A stretch of 53,724 nucleotides of DNA from CAZJUO01 sp964549245 (GTDB lineage: Bacteria; Patescibacteriota; Patescibacteriia; UBA10025; JAHIVO01): assembly GCA_964549245.1 (NCBI GenBank), contig CAZJUO010000002.1:1-53724 (forward strand). Direction: 5' to 3'. Positions within the stretch are counted from its first letter, which is position 1. Each line of letters starts with the position of its first letter. Shown piece after piece: positions 22,797-30,112 of this stretch. A program made the position numbers and the translations under genes. The notes below the pieces were generated by a model. That model made no database searches. It saw only the letters and a list, made by a program, of their open reading frames with translations, and was not told the origin of the DNA.

Positions 22797-22847
22797 TGTG
22801 AGATTGCCGCGTTGTCCCGCTAGCACGCGGCTCCTCGCAATGACAAG
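22797..22847 (+). repeat. Palindromic GAGATTGC...GCAATGAC repeat, orphan copy
   Basis: Begins TGTGAGATTGCCGCG and ends CTCGCAATGACAAG. The outer ATTGC/GCAAT and inner CCGCG/CGCGG arms can pair. Two further copies frame the GIY-YIG gene at 25603-25911. This copy has no nuclease gene next to it. Repeats of this kind (GTCATTGCGAG...GCAATCTC) are, from memory, widespread in CPR genomes. Confidence 0.65.
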
Positions 22848-22980
22848 AGTAGCGTTTTTATTTTACGCTGATGTTGGCGGAAAATCAAATACCCAAGTTA
22901 TTCTCATTTGGATACATTAAAACCGCCAAACTTTACTACAGCAGGTCGGTGGCCTAGCTATATATGTGCGTGAAAATTAC

Positions 22981-23277
22981 TTAATGAGGAGAAATTATCT
23001 CCCCGGAAAGGAATATAATTACAAAAGCGCCGATGGCTATGGCCAGGAAAACCAAGATAGTCCGTTCTCGTTTCATGAGGACAGCCAAAATCCCGGTGAT
23101 AAAAGCGGCTATGCCGCAGAGGCCGGCCAGGGTAAAGGGGATGGCCAAAATCAGGTTGTCAAAATATTTTTCGCCGCCGCGCTGCCCGGAGAGAACTAGC
23201 CCGTAAAATACCAAGAGCAGGACAATAAATCCGATAATGAGCCCGACTGACCATTTTCCTAATTTTGTATGAGGCAT
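22981..23277 (-). CDS. Three-helix membrane protein, unknown
   Basis: Ninety-eight residues with hydrophobic segments near 9-30, 41-66 and 73-93; short basic turns (MKRERT) indicate the topology. No family is recognised with confidence. It lies alone between the repeat-rich gap and the flavodoxin-like gene, which is 49 bp upstream. Confidence 0.5.
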   Translation of the reverse strand: MPHTKLGKWSVGLIIGFIVLLLVFYGLVLSGQRGGEKYFDNLILAIPFTLAGLCGIAAFITGILAVLMKRERTILVFLAIAIGAFVIIFLSGEIISPH

Positions 23278-23326
23278 AGGGGTTGGTTAGCAACTAATTA
23301 ATTGATTAAAGTAGTAAAGGGGATTT

Positions 23327-23803
23327 CTAGGCTTGGCTTTTCAGCCATTCGATAACTGGTGCCACTTCTTCTTTAGCCAGGCCGCCCGTTTTGATAGTGC
23401 CTTTTTTGACGGCTGCTGCGAATATTTTTTTCAGCACCAGGTTTAGTTTGTCAAGATCGATAACGCCGGTCACTTTTTTATAACCGGCCAAGCCGTTTCG
23501 GATGTGCTCGGGTATCATTTCGTATTGGGTGCGGCTGTCTTTGTCTCCTTCCGGCGAGACACCGACTACCAGCAGGTACACCTTCTTATCTTTTAAGATA
23601 TCCCATTTGCTGGCAAGGAAGGAGTTGGCAGCGATTTTGCCCATAAAAACCCGTGAAGCAATAATTATCACGTCGTATGGCGACGGATTAGGATCGGCAC
23701 GATTGGCGTCAATGAGGTCAATATTAGGCAGGGCCTCGGCGATCCACTCAGCGTACTGTCTGGTGGCGCCCCATTTGGTGAAATATATAATGGCAGGTTT
23801 CAT
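23327..23803 (-). CDS. Flavodoxin-domain protein
   Basis: A 158-residue flavodoxin fold. TKWGATRQYAEWIAEAL (about 8-24) is the FMN phosphate loop and following helix, IDLIDANRADPNPSPYDVIIIASRV the second strand pair, and VYLLVVGVSPEGDKDSRTQYE the 90s loop region. It resembles HemG/flavodoxin-like proteins of about this size that accept electrons through FMN. No heme gene is near. It has no Shine-Dalgarno. Confidence 0.75.
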   Translation of the reverse strand: MKPAIIYFTKWGATRQYAEWIAEALPNIDLIDANRADPNPSPYDVIIIASRVFMGKIAANSFLASKWDILKDKKVYLLVVGVSPEGDKDSRTQYEMIPEHIRNGLAGYKKVTGVIDLDKLNLVLKKIFAAAVKKGTIKTGGLAKEEVAPVIEWLKSQA

Positions 23804-23876
23804 GTGGTGTACTGGATGAGTAATTGTAACGCTTTTTATTTTACGCTTTTATTAGTTAATAATCAACTAAGTTGCC

Positions 23877-23905
23877 TTGACAAAAGGCTATGTATGGTAT
23901 ATAGT
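23877..23905 (+). promoter_or_regulatory. Near-consensus promoter of the secreted-protein pair
   Basis: TTGACA (23877-23882), exactly 17 bp, TATAGT (23900-23905). It is among the strongest promoter matches in the window and is followed by a 45-nt leader with ATGGAGG. Confidence 0.85.
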
Positions 23906-23958
23906 AGGTTGTTACATAAGGTAATTTGCTATTTAAAAAACAAATGGAGGTTATACCT

Positions 23959-24387
23959 ATGAAAAAAGGTAATCTGCTTTTTACTATTTTTGTTGTTGTC
24001 CTGCTGGCTGTTGGCACCACTGTGCCGGCGCATGCACAGGCGGGCTGGTTCGTGGCTGGCTGGCTGCTTGGATCCTCTTCAGGGGATAATATCCAGGGTG
24101 GTGCTTCTGGCGAGGTATTGTATGTTGTTGACAGTGTTGTTGCCAAGGTTATAAATCCGCTGGAGGTGCGGACTACCACGCTGAAAGTTGACTATGATTA
24201 CGGCCACGTTAAAAGAGGCATTTCTCTTGGGGAAATCTTTGAACAAGCCATGAATGAATTATTCTATGAATATGCCGAAAAGAAAGAGTATATCCCTTTG
24301 CGCATCAGCCGGGTAGTCAGTTTCAAGCCAGGGGAACAGTGCGTCTACTGGATCGAGTTTACCGCGCGAAGTAATTTTTCGAAATGA
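23959..24387 (+). CDS. Secreted protein of unknown function
   Basis: A 142-residue protein with a classical signal peptide: MKKGN, a hydrophobic core (LLFTIFVVVLLAVGTTV) and a PAHAQA cleavage site near residue 27. The mature part starts with a Gly/Trp-rich stretch AGWFVAGWLLGSSSGDN, then a beta-rich domain with one Cys. It is expressed from a near-consensus promoter with a GGAGG site, so it is probably abundant. Its stop overlaps the ATG of the next gene (ATGA). Confidence 0.65.
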   Translation: MKKGNLLFTIFVVVLLAVGTTVPAHAQAGWFVAGWLLGSSSGDNIQGGASGEVLYVVDSVVAKVINPLEVRTTTLKVDYDYGHVKRGISLGEIFEQAMNELFYEYAEKKEYIPLRISRVVSFKPGEQCVYWIEFTARSNFSK

Positions 24388-24566
24388 TAAGCCCAGAAAG
24401 CATCGGGGTATCTATGGAACAAGTATTTGAAATCATCGCCTTATCCGGATTGATACTCGGGGTTATTGGCGGCCATCGGCTCAACACGTGGTGGGGCAAG
24501 CTTATTGGCTGGGGAGGCCTCCTCATGTGTTATGGCGGCTGTACCGTTTTGTACTTAGCCCGCTAA
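24384..24566 (+). CDS. Small two-helix membrane protein coupled to the secreted protein
   Basis: Sixty residues with two membrane segments (about 12-28 and 39-57) joined by HRLNTWWGKLIGW. The ATG overlaps the TGA of the preceding gene by 4 bp (ATGA), and a terminator follows. The pair therefore forms a two-gene operon of a secreted and a membrane protein. The later in-frame ATG at 24414 is a possible alternative start. No family recognised. Confidence 0.55.
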   Translation: MISPESIGVSMEQVFEIIALSGLILGVIGGHRLNTWWGKLIGWGGLLMCYGGCTVLYLAR

Positions 24567-24574
24567 AATAATTT

Positions 24575-24605
24575 ACGCTAGCAATTTTGGTTGCTGGCGT
24601 TTTTT
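24575..24605 (+). terminator. Terminator of the secreted-protein operon
   Basis: ACGCTAGCAA/TTGCTGGCGT, ten pairs with one G-T, loop TTTTGG, then T6. Confidence 0.88.
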
Positions 24606-24635
24606 GTATTTCCATGGCGACCGGTGGGAGTTTTG

Positions 24636-25190
24636 TTATTTGAGTAAAGCGGTATAGGAGAGTCTAATCTTGGGTTGTGCAATGATAGTAAAGCCAGTTC
24701 GCTCCGCTGTTTTCAGTGACTGGTTGAATTCTTTTTCTGAAACATGGTGCTTGGGTTCGGCAATAAAGACCCGTGCGTTGGGCTTGAGGATGTTTTTAAT
24801 CTGTTGCAGGAAACTGGCCTGGTCAGGCAGTTCATGAAGCACATGGAACAACAATACAAAATCAACAGGCGTAGAAACGCCGAGACTGCCTGGCGGAGTG
24901 AGGCGCAGTTCAATACGCTCTGCCAGAGGGGTGCTTTGTATTTTTTCTTGTACCTTATCCAGCATTCCTTGCTGCATGTCAGTAGCGATGACTTTGCCGT
25001 TTGGGCCAATCATGGTTGCCAAGGGGACAGTAAAAAATCCCGGTCCGCAGCCAAGGTCAAGGACGGTCATGCCGAGAGTAATGTAGGGGGCTAAAATTTT
25101 TTTTGGGTTGTTGATCAGTTTGCGCAGCCAGCTATCCAGGGAACCGGCTTTTTCCATGGGGCAGACTGAATGTCGGGGGGTGTTTTCCAT
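24636..25190 (-). CDS. Class I SAM-dependent methyltransferase, small
   Basis: A 184-residue Rossmann methyltransferase. VLDLGCGPGFFTVPLA (about 43-58) is the SAM-binding glycine loop, VIATDMQQGMLDKV the ribose-binding Asp strand, and FVLLFHVLHELPD the post-III motif. The N-terminus CPMEKAGSLDSWLRKLINNP, with a Cys and His close by, is typical of a subgroup that is common next to small membrane proteins. The substrate is unknown. It is followed upstream by a small membrane-protein gene at 11 bp. Confidence 0.8.
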   Translation of the reverse strand: MENTPRHSVCPMEKAGSLDSWLRKLINNPKKILAPYITLGMTVLDLGCGPGFFTVPLATMIGPNGKVIATDMQQGMLDKVQEKIQSTPLAERIELRLTPPGSLGVSTPVDFVLLFHVLHELPDQASFLQQIKNILKPNARVFIAEPKHHVSEKEFNQSLKTAERTGFTIIAQPKIRLSYTALLK

Positions 25191-25200
25191 TAAAAATAAT

Positions 25201-25482
25201 TTATTTTAATTGTTTATTGTCTGGCGAAGAATCTGAATTTTTGTTCTTTTTGCGCAGGAAAAAATACCAGGAGGCAATGGCCAGGACCACTAAGGTGATT
25301 ATTGTTATCGCTCCGCCGATAAAGTCTCCCCGCGCAAAGTAACGGACTATTTGTATTAGTTCTGCGATGAGCACCAGCGGTATTATTATCAGAAAAAAGA
25401 TTTTTAGTATTTTTTCCACAGCAAGGCTATATAATTGTTTATAAAACTGTACTGTTTTTGAGATTACTCCCCCCGGACTCAC
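25201..25482 (-). CDS. Small membrane protein upstream of the methyltransferase
   Basis: About 93 residues if the GTG at 25482 is used, with two membrane segments (about 27-46 and 55-78) and a Lys/Asn/Ser tail. The first GTG lies in a GC-rich repeat-like stretch (25466-25505), so a second GTG at 25416 giving 71 residues is equally plausible. It is probably in an operon with the methyltransferase. No family recognised. Confidence 0.45.
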   Translation of the reverse strand: MSPGGVISKTVQFYKQLYSLAVEKILKIFFLIIIPLVLIAELIQIVRYFARGDFIGGAITIITLVVLAIASWYFFLRKKNKNSDSSPDNKQLK

Positions 25483-25567
25483 TATGGCGAGGCAGGCGGA
25501 CTAGTAGTCGTCTTTTTTCATTTTATTACTATATTCGGGTTGATACTTACAATGGGAAACAATTTTT

Positions 25568-25606
25568 CTTGTCATTGCGAGGAATGAAATGACGAAGCAA
25601 TCTCAC
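25568..25606 (-). repeat. Left copy of the palindromic repeat framing a GIY-YIG gene
   Basis: Read on the minus strand it runs GGTGAGATTGCTTCG ... CCTCGCAATGACAAG. The TGA at its inner end is the stop codon of the GIY-YIG gene. It is inverted relative to the copy at 25921, with the GAGATTGC side facing inward in both. Confidence 0.75.
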
Positions 25607-25911
25607 CCCTCCTTATTATACCAACCTTCACTCAAGTCTTCCCATTCCGGATTAATTCTTTCAATCAGATTGATTTTCTTCTGCCGCGAGCCTCCCTTGA
25701 TTTGCTTTTCTCTGGCAATGGCATCATTAATGTACTGGAATTCCTCGTAGTAAACCAATTTGTTGATATTGTATCTCTTGGTAAATCCATCCACTTCTCT
25801 ACGCTTATGCTGAAGGACACGGCCCATCAGTTCGCCAGTGACACCAGTATAGAGCGTAGTGTTTACTTTATTTGTCATGATGTAAACGTAGTAGTGGCGC
25901 TCTTTTCGCAT
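25603..25911 (-). CDS. Solo GIY-YIG nuclease-domain protein, framed by inverted repeats
   Basis: A 102-residue protein that is a single GIY-YIG domain. HYYVYIMTNK and TLYTGVTGEL are the two core strands (VYI and YTG for GIY and YIG), the helix GRVLQHKRR carries the catalytic Arg, and REKQIKGGSRQKK carries the metal-binding Glu. The C-terminal RINPEWEDLSEGWY is typical of the small group often labelled UvrC-like. Stand-alone domains of this type can cut DNA but their role is unknown. The coding region lies exactly between two inverted copies of a palindromic repeat: the stop is in one and the start is 10-14 nt from the other. No Shine-Dalgarno. Confidence 0.85.
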   Translation of the reverse strand: MRKERHYYVYIMTNKVNTTLYTGVTGELMGRVLQHKRREVDGFTKRYNINKLVYYEEFQYINDAIAREKQIKGGSRQKKINLIERINPEWEDLSEGWYNKEG

Positions 25912-25920
25912 AGTGGCTTT

Positions 25921-25952
25921 TTGAGATTGCTTCGCTTCGCTCGCAATGACAG
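25921..25952 (+). repeat. Right copy of the palindromic repeat framing a GIY-YIG gene
   Basis: TTGAGATTGCTTCG ... GCTCGCAATGACAG on the plus strand, 10 bp outside the GIY-YIG start codon. The outer ends of the two copies lie 385 bp apart. Confidence 0.75.
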
Positions 25953-26086
25953 TGGTGTGCGAATTGGAGTTGTCACAATAACAAGAGAAAGTGGGCTTTA
26001 AACACTATTTAGGAAGCTCCGTTAAAACAGAACTCTTTTTTCATGACAAAAAGGTGAAGCTTATCATAGCGAGGAAAAAACTGAAA

Positions 26087-27157
26087 TTAATCTTTTTGCA
26101 CTTTATACAGCATCAGATAGCTCCCGTCATTGAGTTTAACTACCGATGGGTCGGCCGTTACATGTGAATTTGGGTCATAAAAATCGTAGCCTGACGATTC
26201 AAAAATATTTGCGTCAACTCCCGTGGCAATGTTAATGCCGGCAGTATACAAATACCAGGTATCGCCTTCCACAAATACGTCGGGTACCGCGCCGCCTTGA
26301 TATACGGGGCCTATATATTCAAATGCCAGTCCGTCGGACGCAGTAGCCAGGTTAACCATATTGCCCGCCAAATCACCGACAAACATGTACCACGTACCGT
26401 CAGCATACTCCACGTCCGGATCAAAAGCGCCGTTATGCTCAAAACGCATGCCTTGTTCCTGCGTAAAATTAATTCCATCATCAGAGATAGCAGAATAAAT
26501 TTTTTGCGGGGGTTCAATGCCGCTAGCCGGTTTATTAAGGCGCGGTTCATTGATATCAAAATAGTATAAGCGTATTCGGCCATCGGCCAGGAGTACCGGA
26601 GCAGGATCGGCGGTGGCTTTATCTCCCAGTCCGTCAATGGTTAGAATTTCTGGTTCTGACCAGGTTTGGCCTTGGTCTTCAGACTTTACCATGCCCAGCT
26701 GTTCTTTTAGGCCGTTAGTGGAAACATCTACGAAATAGACGAAAATCGTACCGTTTTTTACCACTGCACCCGGCACCGAAGCGTGTTCAGCCAGGATAAC
26801 GTTCGATGGCGTCCAGTTTAGTAAATCAGTACTGGTAGCATACGTTACTTTATCGCGGTAGGGTCCTTCATTCATGGCAGACCAGTTAAACATATTAGAA
26901 TCTTGTTGGACGGTTTTTTGGTTGGTGTTGCTGTTACTTGTAGTGATTTGCTCGGTAGTGCAATTGTAAGGGATGCCATAACAGGTTACGTCGACCGGTC
27001 CGATGGCGAGCATACTGTGTTCAAAGCCCAAGCAATCGCACGATTTTATTTCGCACCCAGCGCAGGTACCGCCCGAACCGCTTTTTCGGGGGAAGAAAAA
27101 AATTCCTGCCCCAATGATGATTATAACTACCAGAATAATAATTGTTTTTTTATTCAT
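26087..27157 (-). CDS. Membrane-anchored beta-propeller (GH43/sialidase-like) protein
   Basis: A 356-residue protein with a short N-terminal membrane segment (about 4-22), a Cys-rich stretch (CAGCEIKSCDCLGFEH and two later Cys), a Ser/Asn/Thr linker and then a propeller. Repeating blade patterns such as YATSTDLLNWTPS, VKSEDQGQTWSEPE, AISDDGINFTQE and WYMFVGDLAG include Asp-box-like turns. The fold suggests glycan binding or hydrolysis at the cell surface. The conserved GH43 acids cannot be assigned with certainty, so catalysis is unproven. It lies 5 bp after the deoxyribosyltransferase-like gene. Confidence 0.7.
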   Translation of the reverse strand: MNKKTIIILVVIIIIGAGIFFFPRKSGSGGTCAGCEIKSCDCLGFEHSMLAIGPVDVTCYGIPYNCTTEQITTSNSNTNQKTVQQDSNMFNWSAMNEGPYRDKVTYATSTDLLNWTPSNVILAEHASVPGAVVKNGTIFVYFVDVSTNGLKEQLGMVKSEDQGQTWSEPEILTIDGLGDKATADPAPVLLADGRIRLYYFDINEPRLNKPASGIEPPQKIYSAISDDGINFTQEQGMRFEHNGAFDPDVEYADGTWYMFVGDLAGNMVNLATASDGLAFEYIGPVYQGGAVPDVFVEGDTWYLYTAGINIATGVDANIFESSGYDFYDPNSHVTADPSVVKLNDGSYLMLYKVQKD

Positions 27158-27162
27158 AGTTT

Positions 27163-27576
27163 TTATATAGTTTGTAAAAATTTTTCAATTGTATTGTACC
27201 GTTCCTGGAAAATCAGGTAAAGGCTTTCGGCTTTTTCAGGACGGCCAATGAGAATTAATTTTTTTCCTAAGCCATAGGCTATTCCCGCTTCGATATGAGT
27301 AGAAGTACCGGCCGGCAGAAGCACAATTACCGCTTTGGCATTTTTTAATCCCTGGAGGTCTTTTTGAAAAACGTATTTGAAGTAGGAATCATTATAAAAA
27401 TCCTGAACCTGTTCGAATTTTTTCATCTGTTCTTCCGGAGGTGCGGTTGGCCGATCAGGATCAGCCGGGGTATCACAAAAACTATAACACGTTTTGCCGC
27501 GCTGTTTTAGTTGCTCAATAAGATATTCGCACTGCTTTTTGTTGCGGAAGCGGGAGATGATGGTATAGTCGGTCAT
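27163..27576 (-). CDS. Nucleoside 2-deoxyribosyltransferase-like protein
   Basis: A 137-residue alpha/beta protein. The C-terminal half VIVLLPAGTSTHIEAGIAYGLGKKLILIG (described, about 83-111) is the family core: the Glu in HIEAG is the catalytic nucleophile of 2-deoxyribosyltransferases and the following Gly-rich turn binds the base. The N-terminus (TIISRFRNKKQCEYLIEQLKQRG) differs from the usual one. Related domains also occur as TIR-like NAD-cleaving modules. It is followed at 5 bp by the beta-propeller gene and probably co-transcribed. The substrate is uncertain. Confidence 0.65.
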   Translation of the reverse strand: MTDYTIISRFRNKKQCEYLIEQLKQRGKTCYSFCDTPADPDRPTAPPEEQMKKFEQVQDFYNDSYFKYVFQKDLQGLKNAKAVIVLLPAGTSTHIEAGIAYGLGKKLILIGRPEKAESLYLIFQERYNTIEKFLQTI

Positions 27577-27632
27577 GCGTTTGGCGGGCTTTACAAAATG
27601 ATAATAATACTATAAGCTAGGTATACCCTTTC

Positions 27633-27650
27633 ATGTGATATATATCACAT
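27633..27650. promoter_or_regulatory. Perfect 18-bp palindrome of CRP/FNR-site type
   Basis: ATGTGATATATATCACAT is fully self-complementary and contains TGTGA-N6-TCACA, the classical CRP half-site spacing. It lies 5 bp before the candidate RNA at 27655 and 57 bp upstream of the deoxyribosyltransferase-like start on the other strand. No CRP/FNR gene is in the window. Confidence 0.5.
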
Positions 27651-27654
27651 ACTT

Positions 27655-27761
27655 GGCGATAAATGCGTATTGTATTGATTATGAATTAAGCTATGTGGGC
27701 TTATTCAGGCGGTGAGGGTTACTAACGAGGTGGGGATACTACGCATTTTATCGCCTTTTTT
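27655..27761 (+). ncRNA. Candidate structured non-coding RNA of about 107 nt
   Basis: Position 27655-27669 (GGCGATAAATGCGTA) pairs with 27740-27755 (TACGCATTTTATCGCC), 15 pairs with one bulged T, closing a 70-nt loop and followed directly by T6. Inside the loop TAAGC (27687-27691) pairs with GCTTA (27699-27703). No open reading frame lies in the loop. The T-run marks the plus strand. It could instead be a long terminator-like hairpin or an inverted-repeat element. Confidence 0.45.
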
Positions 27762-28044
27762 ATTTTGGCTGTAATATAGTTTGCTCCCAATCAGGAAAAT
27801 ACTGCCCAATGCTTTCAATATCAAATTTCGGCAGAATGGATTCTTTTGGCTCGTGGGCTAACAAGAATTCAAACGAATGGATCACCAAATCGTCAGGATC
27901 ATCATCATTGCCGGTTAGGCGCTGGGCAGTGGTTAACGGCACGCTTACTAGGTGCTCGGTATGACGCTCTTTTTCCGTTAATCGCACCGTGTATTCCCAG
28001 CCAAAGTCGTTTTTTATTTTTTTATAAATGCTTATTTCCGGCAT
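27760..28044 (-). CDS. Small acidic protein of unknown function
   Basis: Ninety-four residues, soluble, acidic in the middle (GNDDDPDDLVIHSFEFLLAHEPKES). It opens with a strand-rich part (ISIYKKIKNDFGWEYTVRLTEKER) and ends DIESIGQYFPDWEQTIL. No family recognised. Its stop lies in the T-run of the candidate RNA on the opposite strand. No Shine-Dalgarno. Confidence 0.5.
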   Translation of the reverse strand: MPEISIYKKIKNDFGWEYTVRLTEKERHTEHLVSVPLTTAQRLTGNDDDPDDLVIHSFEFLLAHEPKESILPKFDIESIGQYFPDWEQTILQPK

Positions 28045-28174
28045 AATTATTGTTAGTTTGGCTGTTTACATTGTATCATATTTTAAAAGATAAAAAGAAC
28101 CCTGTGTAAAAGGCATAACGGGTTTCGGCTATATTGTTGTTGCTTATGATTCTTTCGGAAAAAGCGGTTGCTTT

Positions 28175-28203
28175 TTGACACTTAAACATTATAGTGCTAT
28201 GGT
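28175..28203 (+). promoter_or_regulatory. Promoter of the phosphate-transport pair
   Basis: TTGACA (28175-28180), 17 bp, TATGGT (28198-28203), leader of about 40 nt with AAAGGAG before ATG 28248. No obvious Pho box was seen. Confidence 0.7.
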
Positions 28204-28247
28204 AAAGTAATTTTAAAACAAACACAGCTTCTTTGAAAGGAGAAATA

Positions 28248-28982
28248 ATGCTGAAAGGATTACGGAAATTGAAGTTTTTGCCGTCAAATAACCGTGAATT
28301 CTCTGCTTTGTTCAGAGAACAAGTACAGAAAATTGAAGAAATTGCCCAACTGTTTCAGCAGCTGATCGACTGCCATGAAACGGAAACGCAACAACAATTG
28401 CATAAAAAAATTAAACGAATTGAATCTGAAGCTGACGATATCCTGACCAGGATTAAAAGTGCCTGCGAAGATTCTTTAATTCCTCCTTTTATTTCAGCGG
28501 ACATACTTGATATTTCACGGCTACTCGATGATATTGTTGACGGGATAGAAGGGGCTGCGGACGACTTCATAGAATATAAAATCGAAATGCCGCCTTCAGA
28601 AATTATTAGCATTACGGAGATCGTGGTCAAAGCCAGTATGAAAATTCATGCTATCGTTCCGGCGCTGGAAAAATTTGAACACCCAATTGATTTATATGGA
28701 GAGATGAGGGAATTGGAACATTTGGCGGACGTGATTAACAAAAAAGGCATTCCCAAGTTTTACCTTGAGGTTGAAGAAGCGGCGCGACAGTTAAGTAAAA
28801 TGGGATCCGTACTCAAAACTCTTAAAGGCGCGCAGAGAGTAATTGATCTCATCAGTCAGACGATCCAGATGCAGAATCGAGCGATAGCAATCGATAAAGT
28901 AATCACTAGATTGGAAAAGACAACGGATACATTACGCCAAGTTACCTTTTTGGTGAGGGGGGTGATTTCAAAAAATGTCTGA
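28248..28982 (+). CDS. DUF47/PhoU-like accessory protein of the PiT transporter
   Basis: A 244-residue all-helical protein. LKFLPSNNREFSALFREQVQKIEEIAQLF is the usual DUF47 opening, and the EADDILTRI and LDDIVDGIEGAADDF segments supply the conserved Asp/Glu metal-binding patterns of PhoU-like helices. DUF47 proteins partner PiT phosphate transporters and probably modulate them. The gene overlaps the PiT gene by 8 bp. The start at 28248 follows GGAG by 7 nt; an in-frame TTG at 28233 precedes that site and is not needed. Confidence 0.88.
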   Translation: MLKGLRKLKFLPSNNREFSALFREQVQKIEEIAQLFQQLIDCHETETQQQLHKKIKRIESEADDILTRIKSACEDSLIPPFISADILDISRLLDDIVDGIEGAADDFIEYKIEMPPSEIISITEIVVKASMKIHAIVPALEKFEHPIDLYGEMRELEHLADVINKKGIPKFYLEVEEAARQLSKMGSVLKTLKGAQRVIDLISQTIQMQNRAIAIDKVITRLEKTTDTLRQVTFLVRGVISKNV

Positions 28983-29979
28983 TCTTCTATTGCTCTTATT
29001 GGTTATCGCAGCAGCCTTAAGCTATGATTTCATTAACGGTTTCCATGATGCCGCTAATGCAATCGGGACAAGCATCGCCAGCCATGCCCTGTCACCACGC
29101 AGCGCGATTGTCTTGGCGACGGTTTTTAACTTCATCGGGGCGCTGTCGCACACGGCTGTTGCTTATACTATAGGCAAGGGGGTAGTGCATTCAGGAATAG
29201 TGACTATACCGATGCTGATTTTCGCGCTGCTGGGGGCGATTATCTGGAATCTTATCACCTGGTGGAAAGGACTGCCTTCTTCGTCAACGCATGCTTTGGT
29301 TGGGGGGTTGATCGGCAGCGCGCTGGTGGCCAGCAATATTAATACCGGAGTGCTAATTTTTTCGGGTATTGCGAAAATCGTCGTGGCGATGTTTTTGGCG
29401 CCTATCGCCGGATTTTTGGCCGGCTTGGTATTGATCGTGCTTATTGTTTGGCCGTTACAATGGTTGCGGGTAAAAAAGCGGCCGATCAACCGCCATTTTA
29501 AAAAACTGCAGATTATTTCCGCCGGTTGGATGAGTTTCTCGCATGGGATGAACGATGCCCAAAATGCCATGGGCATCATTACCATTGCGCTACTTAGTTA
29601 TGGCGCCATAGACTCTTTTCACGTGCCGATGACTATCAGAATTTTGTGCGCGGGGGCAATGGGCCTGGGTACTGTTTTTGGGGGCTGGCGCATCATCCGC
29701 ACTATTGTAAACAAGCTTTCCAGCCAAGAGCCCATGCCTGTGAAAGGATTTTCCGCACAAACCGCAGCAGGCGGTGTTATTTTTTTCATGTCACTACTGG
29801 GAGTGCCTATTAGTACTTCACATGCGATTTCCAGTACGGTCATGGGCACTACCGCCGCTGAAAGGGTTAGTGCCGCCAACTGGGAAGTGGGAAAAAATAT
29901 GGTCGGCGCTTGGATCATAACTATACCGATCAGCGCCTTTATTGCCGGATTCTTACAGTGGATTTTTCATGTTCTTTAA
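28975..29979 (+). CDS. PiT-family inorganic phosphate transporter
   Basis: A 334-residue transporter with about ten membrane segments. Both inverted PiT signatures are intact: YDFINGFHDAANAIGTSIAS (about 16-35) and SFSHGMNDAQNAMGIITI (about 184-201), each with the GxxDAxNA core that lines the ion path. It should move phosphate with H+ or Na+. It lies in one operon with the DUF47 protein and ends at a strong terminator. This is one of the few complete transport systems in the window. Confidence 0.93.
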   Translation: MSDLLLLLLVIAAALSYDFINGFHDAANAIGTSIASHALSPRSAIVLATVFNFIGALSHTAVAYTIGKGVVHSGIVTIPMLIFALLGAIIWNLITWWKGLPSSSTHALVGGLIGSALVASNINTGVLIFSGIAKIVVAMFLAPIAGFLAGLVLIVLIVWPLQWLRVKKRPINRHFKKLQIISAGWMSFSHGMNDAQNAMGIITIALLSYGAIDSFHVPMTIRILCAGAMGLGTVFGGWRIIRTIVNKLSSQEPMPVKGFSAQTAAGGVIFFMSLLGVPISTSHAISSTVMGTTAAERVSAANWEVGKNMVGAWIITIPISAFIAGFLQWIFHVL

Positions 29980-29992
29980 GCAATACGATCAA

Positions 29993-30022
29993 AAAACCGT
30001 ACTTACCAAAAGTACGGTTTTA
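29993..30022 (+). terminator. Terminator of the phosphate-transport operon
   Basis: AAAACCGTACTT/AAGTACGGTTTT, 12 bp perfect, loop ACCAA. Confidence 0.92.
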
Positions 30023-30112
30023 TTATTTCGAAAGCTCGACCTTAACCTTTATTCGTTACAGAAAAGTAATGATAGTTGTAGGCCAATCAAAATGTTTTTC
30101 AGGTTGTGGTAG

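Noticed and set aside
27633..27650. A firm CRP-binding site
   Set aside because: The match is perfect, but no CRP/FNR gene is visible here and such regulators may be absent in this lineage. It is kept only as a palindrome of that type.
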